NCBI GenBank assembly: GCA_914767715.1
Contig: OU612075.1
Coordinates: 8,370,001 to 8,434,000 of the forward strand
Reading direction: 5' to 3'
Length of the DNA: 64,000 bases
DNA from: Membranipora membranacea
Taxonomy: Eukaryota; Bryozoa; Gymnolaemata; Cheilostomatida; Membraniporidae
A program made the translations under genes and the position numbers. This document shows, piece after piece, positions 34,801-49,800 of the stretch. Position 1 is the stretch's first letter. Each line of letters opens with the position of its first letter. The notes below the pieces were generated by a model, which was not told the origin of the DNA, ran no database searches, and saw nothing but the letters and a program-made list of their open reading frames with translations.

Positions 34801-37800
34801 ATCTGATGGCACTAATAAATGTCAAATCTGATGTTGTTGTTTGTTAGCCCTATGTGAAAGTTCAAAACATTTTGAGCTGATTATTCCGAACTATTTTTTT
34901 AGTTTTTCATTTCTTGATAGCATTTATGATAAGTAAACATTGATAATTCTTGTGCCAGAATATTTATTCATTGACTTAATATTCACTGATCAATGCACTT
35001 TGCTACAACTGAGACCCTGAGTTACAGTAAAAAACATCACTGGGAAATTTATTGCATATATTTTCTTTGAGTTGACAATTAACTAGTCATCTGTTTTTCT
35101 TGCTAACAGAACCGATATTGTGGAGAAGGAAGTGCCAGAAGATATGGTGGAAGAAGTAGAAGAGAAAAGATACGAGCTTATAGGTTAGTTTGACAGTTAA
35201 GGTGGAAAGGGTACAACAGGGTCTCAAATGGGTGGAGGTACCCCAAGGTCTCTAAGCGGAGGGAGGTACAACAAGGTTTTTATCAATTTTATTTTGTTAC
35301 TACACCCCAGCACTTCTCCAAATCTGTCGGACAGGTGTTCAAAACACTTGACCTTCACATTACAAATATCTGAAGCAACATCTTAGATAAAGAAATATGT
35401 CAACACCTTGGAATTGTTCTACTCTGGAGTTGTGAGGAGACAACTCTAACTACAAAACTGTATCATATTTAGTCTGTGGTTTGGTAAATTCATAATGACT
35501 CAATTTATCTCAATGAAGCTTGTCATTGTCATCTAACGTAGACTACAAACATATCATGTTATCATAATCAACTGTTATTTCAATTTAAGAACATTTATCT
35601 AATGCTGATGAAATTCTTGGAGACATGTTTTTGGAAGAGAAGACGCCAACAACGGAAGAGATCAAGGTAAATTTGATGTTGTGATGGGCGTCTCAATTTC
35701 TAAATGTCATGATGTCATTCATTTATGGACCCATCAATATTTTCCAAATATATTTTATGACATGACAAGCAACTTATATTAGCAAACTTGAATTTCAATC
35801 TTTGAGTTATATCTGAGATTCATTTCGAAATCCGCTAATGAAGCATACAATATTTTTAAATATTCTTTTGTTAAATTAGATTTGAAACTGAGCTCAATAG
35901 TTTGTTGCATACATCTTCCCTGCACTTGACTCTTTCTCATGAGTAAATGTGTTTTGCATATGTTTTCCAAATATACTTTTTAAGACTGCATGGCGGTAAC
36001 ATTATATAAGCAAACTGTGTGACACTGTGTCATAATTTTGAATTCCAATCTTTGATTCATCATGGAGAGTCATTGCATACAATATGATTTTTTAGTATTC
36101 TTTTGAATTTGAAATCAAGCTCATATATACAACAATATTCTGGTCACAACTTTCAACTGCCCAACATTTGACTTTTTCTCATATATAAATGTGTTTTGCA
36201 TGCAGGCTGCAGTGAGGCGGACTACCATAGCCAGAACCTTTACACCAGTCATGGTGGGCACTGCACTGAAGAATAAAGGAGTACAGCCACTGTTAGACGC
36301 TGCCCTGGCCTATCTACCTCGACCCGACGAAGTCACCAATACAGCCACCAAAAATTTAAGGTTTGTTTTTGAACTGATATATAATTTGGAAGGATAAACG
36401 ATTATTAATTTATTAAATTATAATACATATTCCCTGTCAATAATTGTTAATAATTTTTTTATAATAATGAACATTATTCCTACTGTCCTCTTATTAATAG
36501 TAGATAGTGATTCTTGTTGGGTAAGGAACATTGAGTTTTCCTGTGCTCAATGAAAAACTAGTATATATTCAGCACATTTTTGAATAAGATCTATCTTTAA
36601 ATTGACAGTCCTACTAGGCCATGTTTGGTATGGTTTTAAAGATCTCAGGCTTAAAAGTCATTAGGGCCTATGAAATAAAACAGCCTGTGAGCCTATTTGC
36701 AATAAAACTGCTGCAAAGTCTGATAATTGGGATCATAGTGGATCATAGTGATTTATTGCCTCCCCTTGACCACTATGATCTACTATGCTCCTTGCTAAAA
36801 TAATTGAAAAAAAACAAATTGCTATTTTGCACAATTTTCATTTTTTCATTATTTTTATTTGCCCTATGAACTCACAAAATTGAGTTTCTTGGGTAATATA
36901 TCCACTTTTCTAATACACTTTAATCTAATCACTTTAATATATTCAGCACATTTTTGAATAAGATCTATCGTTAATACAAGCATTGTTAAATAGTACCATG
37001 ACTGTGCAAATGAATAACATTGTCCATTATTGAGGCCAACAACAATAGGATATTATTCTTCATACCTGACTTGATCTTTTTTCTCATCTTCACAGTTTTG
37101 TTGAAATGTGCATTTTGTCCTACTTAGACTGGTGAAACTATCACTAACTTTGTCTTGCGTTCGATTTGACTTAGAATAGTGAACTTCCAGCCACTCATTG
37201 TATTCACCTTGTGTTCATTACAGTGAGAATAAAACGGAGACTGTAGTTATGAGCCCAGCCAGAGATGACAAAGCGTTCACTATAGCTCTCGCCTTCAAAC
37301 TCGAGGTATCGATCTTTATATTTATTGAACTGTTTTCAGCATGACTGTAACATCTCGTTATCGCCTCTGGCAAGATCGGACTGGAGTGGTTACCACATGA
37401 TTTATTTGTTGTATTGGGAAGGTAATACTGCTCAAGGATCACTCAAGTTATGATTCATTGTTGTTTGAGTTACTTTTCTATTGGTTATCGAACACTATTG
37501 GTGATGTTCTTGACCGCTCTACATCAATCACTTTTACTTGTCGACTTTCCTATGTGGGTAAAGAAAGTCAACCTTTGTTATTTTCTTAGTACATAACCCA
37601 ACAGTCATTGCCTTGGGCTGGTTAAGTTAAGCTATGATGGATATTAAATAGAGATTAAGATCGCATGAGCTGAGCTCCATCTTACATGACTCAGATGCTG
37701 CAAAGTTGAAGTATTTGAGTCAATACTTATATATGATTATTACACCACGTAAACATCCTTAAATAATATATTAATATATATATATCAAGTTGCCTTCTCT

Positions 37801-40800
37801 CTGTACAACCGATATTGTGAGCAGACAACTTCTTTCATTTCCATATTATATTTAGGCTGGTAAGTTTGGTCAGCTTACTTATATGAGGATATACCAGGGA
37901 TGTCTGAGGAAGGGAGATTATATCTACAACACACGGACTCACAAGAGGGTCAGAGTATCTCGGCTAGTCAGAATGCACTCTGATGAGATGGAGGTGTGTG
38001 CTTTCAATTTAATTTTGATTTAATTTTGTCATTATAAGCGTAAAGGAGTCTTTATTAAATCAATCTCAAATTGCGGTTGTTTATGTTGCACTAAGTGCCA
38101 CATATAAGTAAACTTGTTGAGGTGACATAAATTGTAGGAGCTCAGTCTTGCTCTACCAGTTAAATTGGAAGTTGAGAAGCTGAGGCAGTCAGTCCTTCTC
38201 CAGCTGATTATTTATCTCAGCGCATTATTTTGTGATCTCTGCCATATTATTCAATTTTCAAGGCTTCCTAGTGTGAGAGCAATTCTTCATCTCACCCTTC
38301 TTCACCCGTCCGTCTTTAAGTATTTGTATCAATGATCAGAGTGCGATTGAAAACACCTGGTATAATTGTTACTATGACTTGCGCTGATTATCTATCACAT
38401 AATATGGTCGAGAAATCTTAGGTCAATTTTTTTATGACAGCTTTTTAGTTTAGCCTGAGAGTGATAACTGGTGACTCTTTGTTTGCATTCTGCGCATGCT
38501 CAGCTCTGGGCATGAGCTGATCTCTGCAAAATTGAGTCTCGGAATTCCGAAGCCATCTGATTGGCTACCTGCTCTGGTGACATACTTTCCAAAGCATGCG
38601 GATTTGTTATTAATAGTTATCCTCTCTTGTCATTATTAGCTGATTTTGATTGACAGTTTATGCAGGGGATATCCCATTTCCCCTTTCCAAAGTTGCAATC
38701 AGAACCCAAACTAAACTCATTGTTCTTGCACATGCGCAAATTCAAGTCACGCATGATACTTACTTAGCCTTACGACACCTGCTTTGTGGTAATGATAGCC
38801 TAGTTTATCAGTGATCTACATGCCCAGTCAGATCACGAGAGTCAGTATGCTTTGTTTGTGTACCATCGACATTGTGAATGGTTGAACGTACAAACCATCA
38901 GCAAGGGCCGTAGTTTAGAAAAATGGCAGGGGAGGCAAACATTTGTGACAGGTCCAAAACATCACTAGGAGGGTTGCTGCAACTTCCCAAAGGCAGTTTA
39001 GGTTATACCAAGGAGTAAGAGACTCTCACTCTCTCTAACTCCTTGGTTATACAAATAGCAAGAAATGAAATCCAGAAGGAGCTGTTTGTGACATGGAATA
39101 TTCAATTTATTTGTTTTTAGGCCACCTTATTTAGCTTTCTAGGGGAGGCAGTGCCTCCCTGGCTCCCCCTAAAACTACAGACCAGATTGGTGTGTAATTA
39201 TGTATGCTGTCTTTCTTACCCAGGCTATAGAGGAAGCATACGCTGGGGATATCTGCGCTCTGTTTGGTATTGATTGTGCTAGTGGAGACACGTTTGTTGT
39301 GGAGAAAGATAAACTGAATTACTCTATGGTAAGTTATTATGTACAAACAAGTCAGTGTATTGTGGAGAGTAAATGTTGTATTTCTTCACTAAAGATGGCC
39401 ATTGTCTCACTGACCAAGATGCCTGCCAATAACATGTGTCTAAGGAGCTGTCTTCACAACATCAAAAGTTACACAACTCTCACCTACATAACATAATTGA
39501 GCTAATCTTGCGATAGGGTTGGAATCTTCCAATCAGCTTTTAGGAACTGATTGAGAGAACAAACAGCAGCTGTGCCAGCTTTTCAATAAGTACACGTTCA
39601 TTGACGTTTTGTTGTTTTGTTTTTTTTGGCAGCTAGTGCAAAACGCTCTGTAATAGATGACATTTGGATAACCTAGATATAGCATACATATCTATATTAA
39701 ACCCCTATACTACAATTGTATGTGTCTTGTATGTGTTTTGTATGTTAGTGAGGGGAAGAAGAGTTCCCCCTGGCCATATTTCAGTCATGCGTATTCCGAT
39801 CCTTCGTTTAATGCGTCACACTCATTGAATTCAGTGGTCACGCTGATCACGAATTTAAGCAAATGTACTCCAAGCACAATCTTGTAAAGTTGTACAAGTG
39901 CTGTAGTTGTAGCTTGCACAGTGCCATTCTCACTGGTTGGTGGCTGCAAACTGCTAAATCTCACTAATTATTACTGAACTACGATCATCATGCTGTATGG
40001 GTTTATAATTGAAATTGCACGGATTGTTGAAAAAAGGTGCTTGATTGATTTTATACTGCATTCAGTATCATTACTGGTAGCATCGAACTTATTTTTATGA
40101 CCGTGTTATCAATTTATGTATGGTGTCTTAAAACATTGACTCCGCCAGTGTTCGATATTAGCCAGATAAGAAAATACAGTAGTAAACCATTACATGGTGT
40201 ATTGTAATTTATTAAATATCAAAAAGCACCTGGTAATAACAAAAAGGATTAAACTTGACAGTGGTTCAAAATTAAATTTGCTTACTGGTAGGTTAAATTA
40301 ACTTAGTTCTTTAATTTAATCTGATCTTTTATTTTAATCTGATCTAATATTTTAATCTAGAACAGTCTACAAATCTAGAAGTACTTCAGATTGAAAATAG
40401 TAGTGAAAGACCTGTAAATTTACAATATAAGGCACACCAACATTAGGTCACATACATAGTTATATTGGTTTTGCCTGTGCTGCATTAGAAGCAATGTTTT
40501 GGAGCTAAGCTCATACCTACAGTCCGTGGTACATGCTCAAATCTGCACTTGAACAACAAGCCATGACCTCTAAGGTCTTTCATGTTGCTATAGATGTTTT
40601 CTGGGTAGAAGTAATCGGCACCATACGCCTCAAACCAGCTGTCCGAGAATTTTTTGACTGGTTTCCACGGAAGAGTGTCTATCTTCTGCACCTTGGCTGT
40701 TGGTGGATCATCGGAACCGTGTTCTTCTCTGTTGTACCTATTTAGGAGTCTGTTCCAACCTTTGCTATGCGACTTGTACCTCAGGCTAGGAAACTGTGCG

Positions 40801-43800
40801 AGTTCCTTCTTTGTTGTTATACCGATCAATGATTTTAGTTTTGACGACCCGCTATCAATGTTGTCGAAATACTTATCGGGAATCATACATGGCGGGCCTC
40901 GCGCCTCATACGGTAATATCAGCACTTCCAGATCTGTCAATGTCTCGATAAGTATTCTGCATTTGTGGCCACTCAGTGGAAGAGCCTTAGAGATGTTTAA
41001 CACTAGCAGTTTAGGACAGACTTTTACGATATTTTCCACCGAATCAAACGGAAGTTTAGTAACAGCGCTAAGATCTAGCGCAGTGATGTTTGGAAAATGT
41101 GATAGGGTATCTAGTGTCTCAGTTTCTGTGACAGCGTCGAATCTGTCGCTACGCTTATTTATAGTGACACTCTTTACCGATGCCATTGTCTGCTCATCTG
41201 CTGCTTTATCACCTAATAAGGAGCTATCTTCAAGTACTTTCACCATGTCTAAGTGCTCAACATTTGGAAATGCTTGAGAGAGTTTGCCGAAGTTTGTGTG
41301 AACACCAGCAAGGTATGTTATATTGGAATACTCTTTTGACTGAGATCCGATGTTATCTTCCTCACACGAGACGTATTCTCTTTTGCAGACCTTTGTGTAT
41401 TCTAAGGCTGTTAGGTGCGGTAGATGGCGATCAACTGACTTTAACACATTTGAGTTATAGTGCTGCAAATTGCGATCATCAGCTTGATATACATGTAACT
41501 CATTCAGGTTTCCCATATTTTCCAAAAACGAGTTGAGGATGGCAAAGAGTCTATCAAACTTCTCACAGATCTTTGCCTTTATCAACTCCTCTGTCTCTGC
41601 ATCTTCTCTCCTCACAAAAGGTTGATAAACCTTAAATATGAAGCACTTTAGAGTCCCAAAGCTCAATGTTGCCACATCCTCTGCACTCCAGTCATCAAGC
41701 AGATCGGTATCTATCGATATTGTTGTGAAGCTGTTAACTCGAGAAATAGTCTCTAACGATAAATTGATCGAGAATGACTGGGAATAGAAAGCAATCGTTT
41801 TGATATCCCTCTGTTCGTAGCTTTCTGCCTCCTCTTTGCTGATACTGTTGTCATAATCATCGTGCTTAACTGCAACACCCCTCCAGAATATAGGATCATA
41901 CAGCTTAGATCTTAATGCCTTACAAACTGCACTCAGAGATCCTAAGTTCCATAACTCTAAGTAGCCACGGATATGCAGGAGAACATCCTTGTTCAGGTTC
42001 TCCAGAGAATAGTTGTTAGAAATGGCGGCCATACCTCTGACCATTCTCCCTGCTCTGACTTACTAACTGATAACGCTACTTTAACCGCTTTAATATTGAA
42101 ATAGCTGGTAATATAGTCATGAACACGGAACTTGTGAGTGCGAGATTGCATATCTAAGGTTGTGGTTAATCAGTTACTGTTATGCCCATTGACTAGACTA
42201 TGTTATCTCATGATTATAGTTTGCTTATGAGGTTTCAATTTTGATTGTTTGCTGGAAGTCAAGTACTCACAGGAGGAAAAGTTAACTAGCACAGACTTAC
42301 AATAGCTAAATTTGAAGCTAGCCAAAATTTACTCTCTTTCTTCACCTCACAAACATACATAAAGGCCACTCCAAATCAATACCTTGATCTAGATGAACGC
42401 CCGCCACCTTGTCAGAGCCCTGTTAAAATCAAAATCCCGCCAGACGCCAGTTAGAAATAGTGAAAAAAAAAAAGAGTAAAATATAAAACATATACGCCTT
42501 AACGCCTGTCAATTCCCTATATGTATACACATGGTATGCATGATATATAATTTTATTACCTAAGGTGAATGAGAATGGTGACTCAATATGGATGAAGAGA
42601 AAAAAAAAATGTAACATGAAAACTTTCTGTACAATTTTTCTTCATCTTTCATTGTCCATCATGGATTTTACAATAGTATCTGATTGGCCAATTAGTAGTG
42701 TGCTTGACCAATGTGAGGAAATAAAATTTGACTCAGGGTAGGAGGCGCAGCTTGTTACTCTTGGTCATTGGCTACTTGTTTGATTTGTATACAAACATTG
42801 TGAAAGCACATGGTTATATCAATGCTCCGATGGCTTGCAATGTGAGTTAGTGGCATTACATTATCAAACACTCATGAGGTGACAAGGTCAACCATTTAAG
42901 ATGAGTGCATGTGAGTTGGAGAGAGAGAGAGAGAGAAAAAATGAAATAGAATTTTAAGCCATTTGAGTTCAGGGTTTATAGCTGGAGTTAAAATAAAAAT
43001 ATATTTTAACTCGAGCTGTTTTATAGGACCAAAATATAAAATAAAAAAACACCTCCCTCCACCTACAAATCTTCACACTGTCATCTAGATCAAGGCATTA
43101 ATTTGTATAGGCCCAAGGTAGCCAAAATTAAGAGCTAGCCAACATCAAGTCACCCCTAACTAGCTAAAGTACTCCAAACTCTAGCTAATTTTCACTCCTC
43201 CAGGGTATGTTATTATCTTTGGGACAACATACCAACTCGGATACTAGTAGTGTATTACTATAAGTCCCTCTCTTGTCTCCTTTTGCTCCGATTTAACCAT
43301 CTCATACACAAATTATGCGATGCAATATAGTATACAAATAAATAATAATATATATTAAATAAAATAAAAAAGTGTATAATGATATTTTTATATATTGTAT
43401 TATATTTTTATTTCAGGAATCAATACATGTACCATTACCTGTGATATCGATGTCAATCAAACCTCTAGATAAAAACTCATCAGATAATTTCTCTAAAGGT
43501 AGGTTCCTCATTCCACACTGACCTTAGCTAATTTTTTTCTAACTTGAAGTTGTCTCTGCATAAATATATGAATTGGACAACTTCAGAACATTAAAATTCT
43601 TTTGCCTTCAACAGTGGAGTTGTCCTAAACTCCCTTCTCCAATCAGGGAGTTTATGTAGCTGTAATATCGTTTCATCTTGTCATATATCAATATGGCAGT
43701 AATTTTCAGCGCCTCTATGCGAGACCCGGCAGATCCAATAGCATTAACTCGAAATTGAACTTAAAAACAATCACACAAAACATGCTTATCAATATAGTTT

Positions 43801-46800
43801 TTCACTATTTCATCAAACACTGGGTAATTTGTAACAGCCTCAAGAAAATGCTGTTATCTAGCAAAAAATTTATCACTGGAGATGCTACCAATTGGCTCTT
43901 ATTGGCTGGTTATCCCTCACCAACTATTGAAATTAGTATTTCAAATATTGTAACCCTCTGAAACTGAAAATAGTTTTATCTTGAAATGCCTTTATCAAGG
44001 AATCAAGCGGCTCTTAGGCAGGTTGTCAAATTCAGACTACACTTTCAGGCAGTTGATTTGTTGGACGATCGTGCATAACAGAAGTAAATAACAAGCCTCA
44101 CACAATTTTTAGTGTTAGGCGGGGCCTTATTTAAAATTTGATTTTCAGTAAGTATTTCTCTGAACTGTTATCACCTATATTGATACATATACTAACTATG
44201 ATATGCCATATAAAAAAACTAAAAATTTAGCTCCAAAATGGAAAATTGTTATGTCAGATACAATTGTAAATGAAGACCTGTACAAACTGATAGTTTACAG
44301 TTTTTCTAGCTCAAATTTGGGCCTATTTTTTCGGAGTTGTCTTCTCTCAATTCGGGTACTATTTAAAATGTCTATTGTAGGAATAAACAGATTTACAAGA
44401 GAAGATCCCACATTCACAGTATACTGGGATGACGAGAGTAAGGAGACTGTAGTCTGTGGTATGGGAGAGCTACATCTAGAAGTCTACGCTCAGGTAAGAA
44501 GTTAGCCTGTCTTGACAAGCTTTGTTCAGTTGTTCATTTTCCCGATCCAATTTATCCCAGGATTCAATCAAGTTTTCTACGATCTCGAGAGGAAACATTC
44601 CTTTTATTGATAGCAAGCTCACAAGTTTTGTACCCCCTCCCCTCCCCTCCCCTCCCGAACAAAGCTTGTCAAGACAGGCTAGTATGAGGTGTCATATCTT
44701 GTTATATTTTCGGTACTTTTCAGAAAACATATTATCAATATTGAAATGATATAGACTGCCAGTAGAAATGTGAAAATACACTATTTATGATGAGGTTTTC
44801 TGATCGTTAGATCAAGGAGTTGTCTCCTTGGTTAGAGTCCTAATCCTAGTTTTTCCTTTATTTAATGGTATAATCATAAACATATAAATATTAATACATT
44901 CATCATAAAAATTTTATAAATACTTCACAAATACTTCAGTATTACTTCATAAATATAAATAAATATATTAGTATTAATATGTTTATGCGTATAAACTTAC
45001 AACCAAAATCTCTTTACTCTTTAGAGGTTAGAGCGAGAATATCACTGTAAGTGTGCTCTGGGTAAACCTAAGGTAGCGTTCAGAGAAAGCCTTAACGAGC
45101 CTGTCAGGTTTGAGTACGTACATAAGAGACAGAGTGGCGGTTCTGGACAGTACGCTAAGGTCATGGGACAGATGGAGGTAAGTTCAATATTAGTCTGTGA
45201 ACCACAGCTGTATGGTGGGGCGGCAGTAGTGCCCATTATCGGTTTCTATTGTCCCCTACCAAAAACAGTTTGGTGTCTCCAGCTAACTCAATACAGTTCC
45301 AGTCTTGTTAACTGAGTACGAAATTATAGTCTGAGGACCACAGCTGTATGATGAGTGCGGCAGTAGTTCCAATTGACAGTTGCTATCATCTCCAACAAAG
45401 CACAGCTTGGGCTCTCAAGCTAACTCACTTCTCTTCTAAAAACTGAGTCTGAGGACCACAGCTGATTGGTGGGGGGGGAGGGGGGTGTAGTGTCCTAATC
45501 AGTTCCTTTTGTCCCCTGCCAATAAAAGCTGTGGCTCTCAAGCTAACTCACTTCTCTCCTATTTTTGGTTTTACGCCATGTTACCATGTCATTGTCATTA
45601 CTGTCATCATTTTCTCTACGCTTTTTGTTTGAGAATTTAGAACCGTCACTTTTGCTCATTGTAAATCTTTCAAAATCATAGTTTGTTACAATGTAAGCTT
45701 ATTATTACTGATGTTATTTTTTTGTCACTGCCATATCCAATATGAGGATGTTGTCCATTATGGCTGGTGCACATTGTCCCAGACGACCATCCCAGATAGC
45801 CATCCCTGTCAATGTGAACATGAAAATTACAAAATCCCAGACTGTCTGGGTCCGTCTGGGACAGTATCTGGAAAGTTTGTGAAGCGTGGTTCACATTGTC
45901 CCGGATGACATTGGGATGCCATCCCAGACGCTTATCCCAGATGGTCCCAGTCTTATGTTCACATTGTAAGATTCATCGCAGACTAGCAATTAGGTTGTTG
46001 TCTGGGATAGTGCTTGGATGAGGTTCACATTGTCTAGGATCGTCCCAGATTGTCCAAGATGATCTCAGATCATCCCAATGTTTGGTTCACACAGCACCCA
46101 GATGTACAATGAGTCTGGGTCCGTCTGGGATGGCATCGGGAAAGTTTGACGCTTACAAACTTACAAACATTGTCTGGGATGGTTGTCTGGGACAATGTGC
46201 ACCAGCCAGTTAAACTTTCCCAGACGGACCCAGACTCATTTTACATCTGGGTGCTATGTGAACCAAATATTTGGATGATCTGCGACAACCCTAAACAATG
46301 TGAACATTGCTAGTCTGAGATGAATTTTAACAATGTGAACATAAGACTGGGACCATCAGGGATGGCATCCCAATGTCATCTGGGACAATGTGAACAACAC
46401 TTTAGAAGTCAAAAGTATCCCAAGAAAAACGTAATTGATCAATTATGTGTAAATTGGTCAACTGTAATGAGTAATTGGTCAATATTAAGTAAATACATAG
46501 TCGGTCGATACTAATGTTGTTGATTTTATCGTTTTCAGCCATTACCTCTCGATAGAGTTACAGAATTAGAGTTTGAAGATGTTTGTACAGGTACTAATAT
46601 ACCCAAAGTCTACATGCCAGGTATTAAAAAGGTCAGTGGAATAATAATCATAATAATAAAAATAATCATAATAATAATGATAATATGCACCTTGTTTTCA
46701 CTGACCAGGTACATACATATATACATATGAGGTCATGTGTTACATTTCCGAATAAGATGATAAATTGCTAACCCCATCCTGTGCCCTTCGCAAACATGCT

Positions 46801-49800
46801 CGTCAGGAAAAATCAAATTTGGGTATTTGTCAGGCATTTCATAGCATCAATGATCAGGAAAAGTCTGTCGTCGCACCAGTCTATATAATTAGAAATATAA
46901 CAAAGTTACAAATCAAGTTGCAACTTAATTGAGATGATTTAGGACAGTATCCTCTCATCCCTGCTGCGCATTATTTATAAGACCTCGCTCGTATGAAATG
47001 GTCACTCAAATAGGAGGCTACTCAAAATGAATCTGGACCGATAAAGTCATTAAGACAAGCTACCTGGGGCTCTTGCTATTAAGTCCGCAACAGAGAAAGA
47101 GTAATCAGTAAGGCAAGGTATCTACCTTTCACGAGCCGCCTGCGCTTAAATAGGGCGGTCAAATCAGACGGTAAATCACGGTAAAACTTTCAATACTGTC
47201 TCTTTATTTTTGTGTTGAAAAATGTCACACTTAGAATATTACTTTGTCAATATCTATCACAAACTGTTTATTATATTTTATCCATCACATTTGTAGGGGT
47301 TCCTTGCCTCTTGTGATAAAGGACCACTCACCGGCCACAAGGTAACAGGAGTCATGTTTAAGGTAGTAGATGGTATGCACCATATAGTGGACTCTAGTGA
47401 ATATGCATTTCAGCTCGCTGCTGAGGGAGCAGTGGCAGATGTGAGTAACACTGTTGGTAAAAGTTTATCCCATAACCCACCTGAGTCTTTAGGTGAACCT
47501 GCTGCGAAACATTTGAATACCCTAAACATTGTGCATGATCAACCCCATAGTAATAACATTAAATGGATTAGGAATTAGGAATTAGTGAATTTGTTATTAT
47601 GTCAACACTCTATTAAGATAAATCTAGCTAAAAGGTAATTCACACATAATGACCATGCATATTGCATTTTGACCATACACCTGCATAATGACGATCTATT
47701 TTGCATAACGAAAGTGCATACATATTGCATAAGATCATAATGCCACCCGGTACTTACATTACAGTGTTACGAGATTGGTAACTGGTTTGTGTTAGAGCCA
47801 GTTATGAATGTTGAAGTTACTGGACCAGCAGAGTTTCAGGGTTCGGTTCTGGGCGGACTGAGTAAAAGGCAAGCTGTAGTATCTAACCAGGATATGCACG
47901 AGGGATGGTTCACTATTGAATGCGAGGTATGTTTAAAGGTTTTCTGCAGTTGATGAACTGGTCAGATTCCGTTGTTGCTGTGATCTAACCAACTTGTGTT
48001 TCCAATAGTAGGAGGCCATAGCTTTGCTATGTACTGTATACACTATAGGTATACACATATGGCCTGTCTGCATTGGAATTAATATTATGATAATTTGTCC
48101 ATAAGAGTTGTGTATCCTGTGTGTTATGTTTGTGAAAAATCTTGGGAATCCCAAGTAAGTTAGCCCAATCAAAAATGTCAACAAAGACGTGATTTCGAGT
48201 TTAGTTGGGAAAGGACAAGAATTGAAACTGGACACGATTATGACAACAAATTTATGGTCGATCAAGATAGTGTCTTGCTAATCGCCCAATCAACCACAAT
48301 GTGTCAAACATCGATCATCTAAACCAACAAATTGTGAAATGTCCGGCATTGATGATTATGTTTATACTAACTAGGGACCACTGGTGGGTTGCATAACCTA
48401 ACTATATTGAATAATACAGCGAGAGTGGGCATATGCGTTTTATAGTATATACTATATACTATATAATATTTACTGTATGCTGTATACTATATACAATATA
48501 CAATATACTGTATGATGTATACTGTATGCTATATACTATCTGAAAGCTCTATGAAGGAGGCACAATGTTCACAATCACATGACATACTATTGAATAAACA
48601 TATCTTATCTATGGAGCATTGATTAATCAATATCTCATCACAAGGAATTTGGTGTGGTGACCCAAGGTCAAACTATAGAACTAGGGTCGAATACTCACTG
48701 GTACTAAGACTTAATTGTTCTCTTATGATCAGAGATAAACACGCTAAAAATGTTACCTTGATGCCAGTGTGATATGGAGTACTAGTACGTAGTAAGTCCC
48801 ACAGTTTAAACAGTTGATTCGACGCGTTCAAGATATTTAGAATCTTCCTTGCAGAAAATCAATTTTCGGGTCACTATGCGGGACATTGATCTATTGGAAA
48901 TATTTTTCTGTGGTCCTGTAAGCTTATTTTCTGTCAATCTGCATTGGATTAGATTGTGTATAGAGAAATAATATAGTGTTTCATTATATTAAATTATAAA
49001 GTGAAGAATTACTGTGGTTTGGAATTATTCTCTCTTCTTAAACAGGCCAAGAGACATTGTCGCAGCTCATATTTTTTGTCACTTTTGTCATGCACGATAG
49101 CCTAAAGGGACTCTGTTGATCGGAAAATGAATTCTTTGACCCTTGTGCTGAAAATGTCTAAAGAAAGAATGCAAATTTGTTGGCTCAGATAGTATGACCA
49201 GTTGCCAAGTCTGTCTGCAGTAGACAGCCATAAACTATATCCTTAATAACTCTCTCCGCATTGTGAGACGACTCATGATTGCACCATATCCGTTGATCTG
49301 TCTGCTTGTAACCCTAGTAGGACTCATGTCAGTCCACTCTACTGATGTGCGTCTATCAATTCGGGTCATCCTTTGGACCTTAGCAACAGCAATTGAAAAA
49401 TGCTGAAAATTGAATCCGATTGCGCATGAAAAGTTTAGCTTTCCACAGGAAAAAATTAAGTTAGAGAGGTTGGAGTTAGAGACTTTTCTGTGGCTTTGCC
49501 GCCACGGTACAAAGTTACTCAGGCCTCATAGTTACTCAGGCCTCATAGTTACTCAGGCCTCACAGTTACTCAGGCCTCACAGTTAACCTTTAACCCTCAA
49601 TCTTTAACCCTTAAACCATATTGTTGACAGGTACCACTGAATGACATGTTCGGTTATTCGACCGAGTTGCGATCTATGACACAAGGTAAAGGAGAATTCT
49701 CCATGGAATATTCCAGATACTGTCCAGCCCAACCATCAACCCAACAAGAACTCATGAATAACTACGCAGCACAACAAGAGAAAGAGGTATGTACTTAGAC

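Noticed and set aside
40654-41277. 207-aa plus-strand frame
   Set aside because: Exactly antisense to the F-box gene, whose frame is longer and has a recognisable domain.
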